This document shows, in pieces, positions 11,339 to 22,189 of a DNA stretch of 64,000 nucleotides. A program made the position numbers and the translations under genes. Source of the DNA: Dasypus novemcinctus (Eukaryota > Chordata > Mammalia > Cingulata > Dasypodidae); assembly GCF_030445035.2 (NCBI RefSeq), contig NC_080702.1:16376029-16440028 (forward strand), in the 5' to 3' direction. Each line of letters opens with the position of its first letter. The first letter of the stretch is position 1. A model generated the notes under the pieces. It searched no databases. It was not told where the DNA came from and saw nothing but the letters and a program-made list of their open reading frames with translations.

Positions 11339-11643
11339 TGTTGGGAGATTTTTGAAGACAGATTCAGTGTCTTTAAATGTGTGGTTTGTTAAGTTGTTGT
11401 ATTTCTTGTAGTGTCAATATTGGTTGGTCGTGCATTTCTAGGAAATTGCTCCTTTCATCTAGGTTTATTAGTTTGTTGGCATACAGTTTCTCAGAATATC
11501 CTCTTATGATCCTTTTAGTTCTGTGGGGTCAGTCATAACTTCCCCCCATTTCAAATTGTATTTATTAGGTTCTTTTTTTTTTTCCTTTGTTTATCTTGCT
11601 GGGGTTTGTGAATTTTATTGATCTTCTCAAATGATTAGCTTTT

Positions 11644-11980
11644 TTAAAATTTTTAAATTTTTTAAAAATTTCCCCTTTCCCCTTGCTTGCTTGCTGTCTG
11701 CTGTCTGTGTCCATTCGCTGCATTCTCTTCTGTGTTTTTGCTTGTCTCCCTTCTTTTTTTTGTTGTGTCACCTTGCTGAGTCTCCACTCCGTGGCGTCTC
11801 TGTGCCAGGCAGCGCACCTTGGTGTCTGTGGGCTGGGTAGCTCTCCTCCGCACTTGGGGGCCCAGTGGCTCTCCACAGCATGCAGGTAAGCCTGCCGCCA
11901 CAAGGAGGCCCTGGGACGCGATCTGAGGGCCTCCCATATGGTAGATGGGAGCTCATCTGATTGAGCCACAGCTGCTTCCC
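11644..11980 (-). mobile_element. DAS-type SINE, older subfamily
   Basis: The body contains 'cttgcttgctgtctgctgtc' and the head 'gagccacagctgcttccc'. The flanks are an imperfect duplication, tcaaatgattagctttt (11627-11643) versus tcaaataaccagctttt (11981-11997), with three differences. The copy lacks the CpG-rich 'gtgtgggcggcgcc' block of the younger subfamily, so at least two subfamilies are present in the window. Confidence 0.88.
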
Positions 11981-12280
11981 TCAAATAACCAGCTTTTGTC
12001 TTTGATTTTCTCTATTTTTTTCTTTTCAATTTCATTTATTTCTAGTCTTATCTTTATTATTTCTTCTGTTTGCTTTGAGGATTGCTCTGCTGTTCTTTTT
12101 CTACTTTCTCTTGTTGTTCAGTCAATTTTTGGAGTTTAGCTTTTTCTTCTTTTTTACTATAGGCTTTTAGGTCTATAAATGTCCCTCTCAAGACTGCCTT
12201 TGCTGTATCTCGTAAGTTTTGACAAGTTGTGATCTTGTTTTATTTGTCTGAATACATTTACTGATTACACTTGGAATTTA

Positions 12281-12697
12281 TTTTTTTTAATTTTTAAGGA
12301 TTTATTTATTTCTGTATCCTTTCTCTGCTCCCCCTTCTGTGTCTATTCACTGTGTGTTCTTCTGTGTGCACTTGTATTCTCATCAGGCTGCACTGGGGTC
12401 TGTGTCTCTTTTTATTGCATCATCTTGCGTGTGTGTGGCACCACCCTGCATGTGTGTGGCACCACCCCTGGGTGGACTGTAGTTTTGCTCGGGGCGGCTC
12501 TCCCATCCCAGTGGCCATTCCTTGCATGGAGGGCATTTTTACACGGGGGCATCCCTTAGTGGGCCAGCACTCCTTGTGCACAGCAGGACTATGTGTGGAC
12601 CAGCTCACCCTATGAGCCAAGAGGCCCTGGCCATCGAATCCTTGGACCTCCTATATGGTAGGTGGACCGTCTATCAGTTGAGCCACAACCACTTTCC
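12281..12697 (-). mobile_element. DAS-type SINE, diverged
   Basis: T-rich tail near 12285, body with 'gtgtctattcactgtgtgtt' and a head ending 'gagccacaaccactttcc'. A short segment is locally repeated ('gtgtgtggcaccacc' appears twice at 12430-12468). Mid-ORF2 L1 sequence lies on both sides. No clear target duplication could be identified. Confidence 0.85.
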
Positions 12698-13690
12698 ATA
12701 TGTCTTCTTTGACCCACTGATTATTTAGGAGTGTGTTGTTTAGCCTCCACACATTTGTCAATTTACCTTTTTCATGTCTGTTAATGATTTTCAGTTTCAT
12801 TCCCCTATGATCTGAGAAGATGCTTTGTGTAAATTTCAATCTTTTTATATTTATCAAGAGCTGTATTATGCCAACATGTGGTCTATTCTGGAGAAGGATC
12901 CATGAGCACATGAAAAGAATGTATAACCCGCTGAGTTTGGATGCTGCTTTCTGCATATGTCTGTTAGGTCTAACTTACTGGTCATATTGTTTCAGTTCCC
13001 TGTTTACTCGTTGATCTTCTGTCTAGTTCTGTCTAATGATGTGAGAGGTGTGTTGAAGTCTCCAGTGATTATTGCAGAGATGACTATTTCTCCCTTCATT
13101 TTCCCCCGAATTTGTTTCATGTATTTTGAAGGATCTTAGTTAGGTTCATAGATATTTATGTCTGTTTTATCTTCCTGATTGATTGTCCCTTTTATTAATA
13201 TTTAATGGCCTTCTGTATCTCTTCTCAATTCTTTGGATTTATAGTCTGTTTTGTCCAGTATTACTCTTTGGTTATCCTTTCTGTTATTCTTTCTTTTCTA
13301 CTCTCCTCCAAGCCTCTCTCTCCTATCTTTTTCTTTCAGATTCTAAAGTTTCCTCTAATATATCTTTCAAGATGGATTCTTTATTACGAACTGTCTTAGT
13401 TTCTCTTTGCTTGTGAATATTTTTTACCCTCTTTCATATGTGAAGGACAGTTTTGCTGGATGCAGAATTCTTGGCTGGCAGTTCTTCTCTTTCAGTCTCC
13501 AAATTGTGTCATACTACTGTCTTCTCACCTCCATGGTTTCTCTTGAGGAATGTGCGCTATGTCTTACTGCTTGTCCCTTGTAAGTGATGGTTCTCGTCTC
13601 TTTTATTGCTCTCAGAATTTTCTCTTTATCCCTGACGTTTGACTTTCTGAGTAGTATGTGTCTTGGAATAGGTCTATTTGGATTTATTCT

Positions 13691-14092
13691 TTTTTTTCTT
13701 TTTAAAGATTTTTTTTTTTATTTCTCTCCCCTTCCTGCCCCTTCCCCCCAGTTGTCTGCTCTCTCTGTCCATTTGCTGTGTGTTCTTCTGTGACTGCTTC
13801 CATCCTTATCAGCAACACCGGGAATCTATATTTCTCTTGTTGAGTCATCTTATTGTATCAGCTCTCCGTGTGTGCGGCGCCATTCCTGGGCAGGTTGCAG
13901 TTTCTTTGGCGCTGGGCGGCTCTCCTTATGGGGTGCACTCCTTGCGTGTGGGGCTCCCCTACGCGGGCGACACCCCTGTGTGGCAGGGTACACCTTGCGC
14001 GCATTAGCACTGCACATGGGCAAGCTCCACATGGGTCAAGGAGGCCCGTGTGGTACGTGGACGCCCTATCCATTGGGCCAAATCTGCTTCCC
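13691..14092 (-). mobile_element. DAS-type SINE with 12-bp target duplication
   Basis: The body and head (tccattgggccaaatctgct) are recognisable. The perfect direct repeat tggatttattct flanks it at 13679-13690 and 14093-14104. It lies in the 5' part of the old minus-strand L1. The B-box region is partly deleted ('ggcccgtgtggtacgtgg'). Confidence 0.9.
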
Positions 14093-14396
14093 TGGATTTA
14101 TTCTGATTGGGGTACAGTGGGCTTCTTGGCATGTAGGTTCATTTAATGAGAACTGGGTCATTTTCACTTATTATTTCCTCAAATACTCTTTTTTCCCCCT
14201 TTTCCCTTCTCATCTCCTTCTGAAACTCTTATGACATATATTTTGTTGCTTTTTGTGTTGTCATTGCACTCTCTGAGCTCTTGCTCATTTTTTTCCCTTT
14301 TTTTTTCCTCTCTTCAATTTCAGCTGTTATGTCTTCCTTATCACTTATTCTTCTATCATTTCAGGTTTGCTATTGTATGACTTTAATGTACTGGTT

Positions 14397-14769
14397 TTTT
14401 TTAATGATTTATTCCCCCTGCCCCCATTGTCTGTGCACTCTGTCCATTCGGTGTGCGTTCTTCTGTGTCTGCTTCTGTGTTGTTAGGCAACTCTTGGAAT
14501 CTGAGTTTCTTTTTGTTGCATCATCTTGCTGCGTGTGCTCTCTGTGTGGGTGGCACCACTCCTGGTGGGGCTGTACCTTTGCACAGGGTGGCTGTTCTTG
14601 CGTGGGGAGGCACTCCTTTGGGGGGCACCCCTGTGCCAGGCAGCACTGCTTGAGTGCAGCAGCACTCCACGTGGGCCAGTCACCACACGGGCCAGGAGGC
14701 CCTGGGTATCCAACCCTGGACCTCCCATATAGTAGGCGGAAGCTATCCATTGAGCCACATCTGCTTCCC
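14397..14769 (-). mobile_element. DAS-type SINE
   Basis: T-rich tail at 14397, body 'ccccattgtctgtgcactc' and a head with 'ctatccattgagccacatc' ending at 14769. The L1 5' region continues on both sides. The flanking sequences ('gtactggttttt' and 'aaattgtttttg') give at best a weak target duplication. Confidence 0.85.
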
Positions 14770-15189
14770 TTTAAATTGTTTTTGATCTCACCTATTGTGT
14801 CCTTCATTCCCATTAGCTCTGTTAATTTTCTTTTTCTGGTTTCACCTTTTTCTTTTTGCTTATTCAGTAAGTCCTTGATCTCATTCATTACTTTAGCCAT
14901 TGTCTTTCATTTCATTAATTTGACTTTGGGAATTTGTATACATCTCGTTAATTACTTCTCTCAAATCCTGCATCTCTTTTGGGGCTTTGGTGTATTCCTT
15001 CTTAGTATGGCTTGTAAATTTTTGCTGATGCTAGGCATCTGATTGGGATGCAGTTTACGCAGATGCTCAGTTTTTTTCTCTTTTATTGGGATTTGGTGAT
15101 GGGAGGCTGTGTGTTATTCATATTCTTTGATTCTTGATTCAATCTTGATCGTTAGGGTTCTCCCTGTTAGTTGCTCAAAACTGGGTTCT

Positions 15190-15800
15190 GGACCCAGTGT
15201 ATTCGTCAGAGTGGTGCTAATGCAAAATATGGGAAATCTGTTAGCCTTTATAAAGGGTATTTATTTGGGGTAGTTGCTTATATACCAGGCCATGAAGTAT
15301 AAGTTATTTCCCTCACCATGCCATGTGTTGGAGCATGATGGATACCGATGCCTGCCAGGGTTCAGACTTTGGGGTTCCTCTCTTCCCAGGGTTCCTTTCT
15401 CTCCAGGATCAGCTCCTCTGTTTTCTCCACAAGGTCAGCTGTTGAATGTGAGGATCTCTAGGCTTTTTCTCTTTCTACAAGGTTGGTTATAGATGATCAG
15501 GCAAACAGCTCTGTCCCCTCCCTTGGGCTCCTGCTGTGTCTGAGGAGCTGTCTCTAATCTCTGGTGATGTTCTCCTGTGTGTTCATTTCTGGGCTCCAGC
15601 TCCAAACTCCAACCATCTCTTCTGTCATGTTTTTTCTGTGAGTCCCCACCCACCAAGGAGTCGAGGATGCAACGTACTAAAGATGTGACCCAATCAAAAC
15701 GCCTTGATCATTATTTAATCAGGTAAACCTCTGAATAAAATATAATTTAATATGCCAGAGGAAAAGACCAGTTTACAAACATAATCCAATATTTCTATTT
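15190..15800. repeat. Unclassified interspersed repeat or unique insert
   Basis: This block separates two parts of L1 5' sequence and itself has no L1 or SINE landmarks. It starts near 'gtgtattcgtcagagtgg' and ends near 'aatatcaaactgctag'. The opening resembles the style of mammalian LTR or DNA-transposon consensus starts, but I cannot assign a family. No terminal inverted repeat or target duplication was found by eye. Confidence 0.35.
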
Positions 15801-16635
15801 GGAATTCATCAATAATATCAAACTGCTAGTATCAAACCCAGTAATGGATTGTAGACTTGCTTCATAGGGCATTGGGAGGGAAGCTATAAAGACCAGCAAA
15901 AGCTAATCGAACTTATTTTTAATTTTCTCATGTGTACTACCTAGTTCTGCTAGGAGGTGGCATTCTTTGCAGCCCTGTCAGTTCTGTGCCTGGTTGGAGT
16001 GTTCTTGCTGTGACACAGGCTGGATCAGTGTGGGCAGAGGTTCTTGGCTGGAGATTAAGAGCTTGTAATTTAAACTTTCTTAGAAACAGTTCTTCAGCCT
16101 TCTGTGGCAGCCCCCTCCCTTTTCCTTGGTTGGAAGTGATCCCACTCCCCTCTGTGTCCTCAACAGTTATTCTGTTCATTAGAGAAGATTGAGAGGGTCA
16201 GATCTCTTTATTCCTTTACAGGCAAATAATGGCTCGGCCCCGGGCTCATGTGACACAGCAGACCAAATTTGTGGGCCAAAAGCTGAGTCAGCCTTAGGCT
16301 GTGTCCCTCTCTCTCCCCTTTCCAGGGGCAGTGGATCTCTGGTGACCTCTTTGTGTAAATTTTTCTCAGAGGCCTGAGAATTCTAAAGTCTTCAGTGTGG
16401 GGGAGGGTGCCAGCAGTAGCAGCCTCTGCTTTCAACTCAGGGTTTCGCTGTTAGGATTCCTCTCCTTTGTCCCTCTCTGTTCTGGGTAGTGTCCAGCCTT
16501 CACCTGCTGTTCCATGCCTAGAAGATCTTTTTCCAGTCCATTTCAGTGTGTACTCCAGCTGCTTTATTGGAGGAGGAGACAGTCCCATGTCTTCCTAGTC
16601 TGCCATCTTCCTGGAAGTCTTCACAGGTGTCTTTT

Positions 16636-17050
16636 TTTTTTTTTAATAATTAATTAATTTCTCTCCCCTTCCTGCCCCCCCTCCCCCAGTTGTCTGCTCT
16701 CTGTGTCCATTCACTGTGTGTTTTTCTGTGACTGCTTCTATCCTTATCAGCGGCACGGGAATCTGTGTTTCTTTTTGTTGTGTCATCTTGTTATGTCAGC
16801 TCTCCGTGTGGGCAGCACCATTCCTGGGTAGGCTGCACTTTTTTTCGTGCTGGGCAGCTCTCCTTATGGAGTGCACTCCTTGCGTGTGGGGCTCCCCTAC
16901 GTGGGGGACAACCCTCTGTGGCAGGGCACTCCTTGTTCGCATCAGCACTGCGCATGTCCAGCTCCACACGGGTCGAGGAGGCCCGGGGTTTGAACTGCAG
17001 ACCTCCCATGTGGTAGGCGGACGCCCTAATCACTGGGCCAAGTCCGCCGC
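16636..17050 (-). mobile_element. DAS-type SINE at the 5' end of an L1
   Basis: Typical tail, body ('ttgtctgctctctgtgtcc') and head ('aatcactgggccaagtccgc'). The flanks are cttcacaggtgtctttt (16619-16635) and cttcaccggtgtctttt (17051-17067), a 17-bp target duplication with one mismatch. It sits exactly at the 5' terminus of the old L1. Confidence 0.92.
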
Positions 17051-17067
17051 CTTCACCGGTGTCTTTT

Positions 17068-17511
17068 GACATCTCCAATGAATTCAGCCTCCATGGATCT
17101 GCATAAACTGACACTGCATTTACCAAATATACTGCAGGAGCTTCTGATTGATTAGAGGCAACCTTTTTTGGTGAAATCAATTCAATTCCAGGCAATTCAT
17201 TGTATCACATTTATTCACTAATCTTTGTGGTAAATATAATTATAGGTATGAACATATTGATATCTTACCATTTAACAATGACCACTTAAAAATAGTGTAT
17301 TTTTCCATCCAGTCTTTCTTTTCTCTCTCATGTTTGTTTATTTCTTGAATTACTGGCCCTTAACAGTGGGACCGTCATTATGGAGGGACGCAGAGGGTCA
17401 ATGCTGACTCCCTCTAAGGTTGCTGTCTAGTTGGAGTACAACAAAGGTTGTGGACACCAGGTGAAGTACCAAGTGGAATCTGAGTTCATACTTGTCAGAG
17501 ACCCTACTGTG
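17068..17511. other. No recognisable feature
   Basis: AT-rich, non-coding. No repeat signature was recognised apart from possible old L1 traces. It separates two SINEs. Confidence 0.3.
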
Positions 17512-17527
17512 TGACTCGTAGGCTTTT

Positions 17528-17790
17528 CTTTAAAATTTATTTTTACTTCTCCTTTCCCCCTTGCTGCTTGCTTGCTGTCTGCTCCCTGTGTCCATTCCTT
17601 GTGCATTCTTCTGTGTCTGCTTGTATTCCTTTGTTGTATCATCTTCCTGTGCCAGCTCTCCACGGACGCAGGCTGTCAGCTGTGTGCAGATGCGGGTCAG
17701 CTTGCCTTCTCAAGGAGGTCCTGGGAAGCAAACCCAGGGCCTGCCGTATGGTAGACGGGAGCCCAGTTGATTGAGTCTCATCCTCTTCCC
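17528..17790 (-). mobile_element. DAS-type SINE, older short form
   Basis: Tail and body ('cttgcttgctgtctgctccc') and a head with 'tatggtagacgggagccc'. Target duplication tgactcgtaggctttt (17512-17527) versus tgactcataggatttt (17791-17806), two mismatches in 16. The head differs from the CpG-rich copies and matches the 11644 and 51021 type. Confidence 0.9.
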
Positions 17791-18159
17791 TGACTCATAG
17801 GATTTTAGCATCTGGAGGGTCCGTGGTAACGGTATAATCCAGTGCACTAACTTTTCTTTCCAGTGCCTATGATGTCGTGGCAGAGCTTCTGGCTGTGACA
17901 TCAACGTGAGGGTTGACAGAGGATTCTATGTGATGTCTCACAACTCTCAGGATTTTGATCTAATGCAGAGTCAAAAGGCCTTTCCTTTAGTGTTGGACAT
18001 CAGAAACTGTGCCAGAGTCTGAGGTTATCTGCACAGCTAGCTTCCCTAGGCCCTGTGATTTGGAGGCCACCTTATAAAGATGGACAGTTTGGTCTCTCTG
18101 TAGACTCAGGTAATTGTAAGCACATACACAGATGATGGAACCTCCCTTGCATGGTTTCT

Positions 18160-18199
18160 TTTTTTTGTTATTTTGGTTGTTTTTTTTTTTTTTGGTTCC

Positions 18200-18238
<39 letters not shown>

Positions 18239-18653
18239 ATGTCCATTTCTTTATTTCACCTACCCCCTCATTGTTTACCTTTTCTGTGTCTGTCTTTCTT
18301 TGTTTTTTTAATCAGAAGGACCTCTAATATGACAGGGAGGTGCTTAATCACTTAAGCCACCTCTCTTCCCTGCTTTGTTTTTTCTGTCATTGGTTTTCCT
18401 TGTGTCTCTTGTTGCATCATCTTGTTTTGTCAGCTTGCTGTGCCTGCCCGCCGTGCCAGCTTGCTGTCTTCTTCAGGAGGCAATGGAAACCTCTCTGCTT
18501 TGTTGTGTCTCTTGTTGCATCATCTTATTGTGTCAGCTTCCCGTGTCTGTCCATAGTGCCATCTCACTGTGTTCTTTAGGAGACACTGGGAACCAAACCA
18601 CGCGTCTCCCGTAAGGTAGGCAGGACCTCAGTCTAATGAGCCTTATCCGCTTC
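18160..18653 (-). mobile_element. Compound SINE: two DAS-related units within one target duplication
   Basis: A T-rich tail is followed by one tRNA-like head ending 'cttaagccacctctcttccc' (about 18370). A second unit then contains two near-copies of 'tctcttgttgcatcatctt' and its own head ('gtaaggtaggcaggacctc'). One imperfect duplication encloses the whole, cttgcatggtttct (18146-18159) versus cttgtgtggtttct (18654-18667). It may be a dimeric insertion or one SINE inserted within another. Confidence 0.75.
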
Positions 18654-18667
18654 CTTGTGTGGTTTCT

Positions 18668-19259
18668 CCTGGTCCCATGACTGAGTGATAACTGCAGGTC
18701 TGTAGTGCAGAGCATTGGAGCCACATGCCTGGGTTCACATTAAGGCCCCTCCCCTTGGAGCACCAGAGCTTGAGCAGGCCCTGTCACCTGGGGGAAATTC
18801 ATACAGTCACCCCCCCACACAAGCTCACACACAATCTCACAGTCACCCCACAGAGACTCTCACATCGATTCTCGTAAGCCTCCTCTCAGCCTAACCTGTA
18901 ACCCCCAAATGAACCGATCCATCCCTCGGGACTGTGGATGGAAGGACAGAACTCCTTAATGGAAAACCTTTCATCATATCCTCATTCTACTTTGAGCCTG
19001 GGACCAGGCTAGGTCTCCAGCCTACAACTTGCAGGAAGCCCCCTATTTTATCTGTTTTTCCTGTTACATGCTTTAATGAGCCTAGAATAGTTACCATTTT
19101 CATTTACTTTCAAGGTCTCCTACAATGGCAGAAAAGAAAATACAATAAGGATTGGACCATGTTGTGTTGTGTTTGTTCATGGCTTGGGGATTTTAAAACA
19201 CAGATAGGAAACAGTGGTAAAGTCAAAGACCCCCTGAATAAGCACGACAGATACTTGTG
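18668..19259. other. Low-copy sequence with a possible MIR trace
   Basis: Around 18705-18800 the plus strand ('agcattggagccacatgcctg', then 'ctgtcacctgggggaaattc') resembles a degraded MIR head and core, but the match is weak. The rest shows no gene or repeat I can name. Confidence 0.3.
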
Positions 19260-19790
19260 GGTAGTATTGGTATTAGAATAATATTGAGTCTTACCATCCA
19301 TGGACAATGGATGTCTAGACATACGTTTAGGTCTTCTAAAATTTCATTCACCTATGTTTGCTAATTGTTGAATTGCTTCACCCTTTCATTAAATTCATTC
19401 TTAGGTGTTTTATTTGTTAGAGGCTAAATGAATGGATTTTCTTTAAAAAATCTATTTCTTATTATTTTTGGCTGTATAAACAAAACTGACTTTTGAGTGT
19501 ATGTGTAGTGCAATTCAAGTTTACTTAATGTCTTCACTTGTTCCAGTAGTGTTGTGGATTCTTTGGGATTGAGTATTTAAAACTCTATGTCATCTGTGTA
19601 TTAGGACAGTTTACTTCTTCCATTCCAATTTGGATGACTATTTTCTTTTTCTTGCGCATTTGCTCTGGCTATAACTTCCAGTATAATGTTGAATAACAGT
19701 GATGAAAGTGAGCTAACATCTTGTTCCTGACCTAATGGGAAAGACTTTCAGTCTTCCACTTTTGAGTGTGTTAACAGTGGGTTATGTCAG
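19260..19790 (-). mobile_element. Old L1 ORF2 fragment
   Basis: Landmarks of mid ORF2 read on the minus strand ('ttcattcttaggtgttttatttg', 'catctgtgtattaggacag', 'ttccaatttggatgac', 'ataacagtgatgaaagtg'). The left part is clearly the same L1 region as 63840-64000. It is heavily diverged and has no open frame. Confidence 0.65.
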
Positions 19791-21219
19791 TGCAGCTGTG
19801 AACAGAGTGGAATGTGTTCCCCCAATGACTGTCCACTCAGAGAGCAGCAGAAAGCCCCCAGGATGTGGGGTGCCTGTGAGTGCATTTCTAAAATCCTGGA
19901 ATATGAGCTAATTGTCTAAGACCTACATTTTTGTGGTTTTGAATTACGTATTTCTTACTAATATGCATGTGTTCAAGTTTTAATAATGAGATAATGATAG
20001 TATGCCTGAAATGTTTGTGTTCTTAAACTTTAAAAATTCCAAAAACCCTATTAAATGAACTTTTCTTTCTACAGGTTATTTATAAAATAGCACTTTAACT
20101 GGAGCAAGAACCAAGTACTCACTGGAGTCCTTGAGGACCATGAGAAGTATAAAGATTATTTTGCGGGATGTTGGTGTATGTTCCTGATGATAGATATAAA
20201 GCCATAAGGTGGTAATATTTTATTCCAGATATTAATGACATTGAACCTATGTGATTGTGAATCTAAAGCAATGGAAATTTTTTAAAAATTTGCTGAATAT
20301 AAACTGCCGTTGCAAACACTAAGTATGTATGAAAAGACTGATATAAAATTAAATAGAAAATTAATAACTCTGTAGGCAAATGACTCAAAGTATAAAAACA
20401 AAACATTTCATCATAAAATAAATATAAGAAACTAAAATCTAATGATTGTAGGAATACAGTACATATATACACAAAGAACATAATTTAGAAATGAAATCCA
20501 GTGTAACTTACTGAAATAACTTAGATAATTGATTTTGAAAATATATGGACCTTTAGATTTTGGTGATGTGGTAATGTTCTATTCAAGAGAGGAGTACACA
20601 TAAAAGAATATTCAGTGTCAGTTGGAGAAAGACAAAATAGATAACAAAGGGTGCAATAGAAGTAATGAGAGTGAGGGCCCGTTTATAAGAATGATAGAAG
20701 TACAGAATCCAGAAATATCAGGAAGAAAGCTTTCATCCGTCAAAACCTTTCATGAAAAATCTAGAAAGAGAAATCTGTGTTGTTGAGAAAGCTGTTTTGA
20801 ATCTCACTTTAATCCACAATTTTTTAAAAGTGTACGAATACCAACAGAAAAAAATGCATGTTACTTTCAAGTACCTGTGTAATACAGGGAGAAAAGGAGT
20901 AAGTGAAGAGTATCTTACCGCGAATGAAAGCTCTTCGTCATGACTACATGATGTTCTGAAATATACTTTCTGAAAAGAAGATAAAAGGCATTAAGAAAAT
21001 GAAACAATATATGATAAGACATCATAAGTTGGAAAAACTCATAGTGAATGAGGATACGATAATAAGAACAATGGGAAAATAGTTCAAAAGTGAAATGTAA
21101 TCTCTTAGGAAATAGGGTGACAAGATGATGCTTAAGTACAAAGTGAAGGTTAAAAGAGTAGAAAGGGCTAAAAAGAAATTAAATGGAGAATGTTAAAATT
21201 CGTAAAAAAAACCTTTCTG
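19791..21219. repeat. A-rich block, partly a diverged paralogue of 57870-58700
   Basis: From about 20420 the plus strand shares collinear landmarks with 57870-58700: 'aagaaactaaaa', 'aattgattttgaaaatatatgg', 'tagattttggtgatg', 'gtgcaatagaagtaatgagag' and 'ggcattaagaaaatgaa'. There are many substitutions and indels. Neither copy has a convincing open frame. It may be an unclassified interspersed repeat or an old duplication. The left part (19791-20420) shows nothing recognisable. Confidence 0.5.
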
Positions 21220-21640
21220 AAAAGATGAGGAATGGTACAGATGGTCCAGTGTCTGCACCCTGAAGTGCCTGGACCAGGAGGTGGGTGGGGCCGTCCCAGT
21301 CCCTAGGCCCTGGCTGGGCCCTATGGTCTGCGTGGGCCTGCATGTGGGTGGGCCTGGAAGCTGCCCCCCCCCCATGATGCTCAGCTGCAGGCTGCAGGCC
21401 TTGGCAGGTGGTGTCCAGGCTTCAGCAGCCAGGCCTTGGGTGATGGCTGTGGCTCCCCAGGTGCCAGGCCACCTTGAGCTCTGCAGCCTGGGGATGTTTG
21501 TGGTAGGTGTTAGTCCTGTGCACTGGGGAGGGAGCCGACCCTTCTGCTGAGTTTCATGTCCTTTATTGCACTGAACGTCCTGCGGCTGGAGTGGGAGGTG
21601 GTGCATTTGTCTTCTGTGGACCTGAGGAGACTCCAGAGCA
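21220..21640. other. GC-rich insert of unknown origin
   Basis: About 400 bp of high G+C sequence sit between AT-rich flanks, with abrupt edges. Both strands have an open frame across much of it (minus 21193-21606). The predicted peptides are not recognised and look low in complexity. An old retrocopy of an untranslated region, or a local CpG-depleted island, are both possible. Confidence 0.3.
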
Positions 21641-22189
21641 CCGATTTCTAAATTAACGTGGTATGTTCCTGCTTGTCCAGGGCAGTCCTGGTTTATGTCT
21701 GTTGTCCTACCTTTTCATGTCACTCCCTCTCAGTAAGAATATCCTGATGTGACTTTATGTTATATGGTCATGTTATTGGGTGTATAATGAAATTTACTTA
21801 AGAAAGTTTGACTTAATGACTGAATAACTTAATAATTTAGGTAAAAGTTTAAAAATGGGATGTACGATCAACCACAGATATATATGCTTGTACCTGGCTG
21901 ACTTATTCATTCAAGGAGGTAAGAGAAATTGTAAGTGGGTGTCTAGGAGGGGGTAGAACTGAGGGAATGGACTGGAGAGAGGGAGGCTTACCTTTAATTG
22001 TGTACCTGTTTCAACATTTGATTTGTTTTTTATTAATATGAGCATGTGTTTCTTTTCCACAAAATATAAAATAATAAATACAGATTATGGGGAGGGGTCA
22101 CTCCAGGCATTTGAAGTATGTCCTGTTATGTGCATTTTCCTTCCAGGAGGCCCCTAGTCAGCTGAACATTCCTAGACAATAGGACAAAA
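21641..22189. other. No recognisable feature
   Basis: AT-rich sequence without SINE, L1 or coding landmarks. Confidence 0.25.

Larger units (their letters stand above)
10096..16620 (-). mobile_element. Old near full-length L1 interrupted by five SINEs and one other repeat
   Basis: Reading from the tail at 10100 rightwards: 3'UTR (10100-10440), ORF2 C-terminus (10440-10960), mid ORF2 (11340-12280), the endonuclease end of ORF2 (12700-13400), ORF1/5' region (13400-15180, including 'gaattcttggctggcagttc') and 5'UTR. The 5' end is near 16620 ('agtctgccatcttcctgg', like a genomic L1 5' terminus). SINEs at 10968, 11644, 12281, 13691 and 14397, and an unclassified repeat at 15190-15800, interrupt it. 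No ORF remains open. Confidence 0.7.

Noticed and set aside
14281..15042. 253-codon plus-strand open frame
   Set aside because: It crosses a SINE and flanking L1 5' sequence in antisense, so it is chance read-through.
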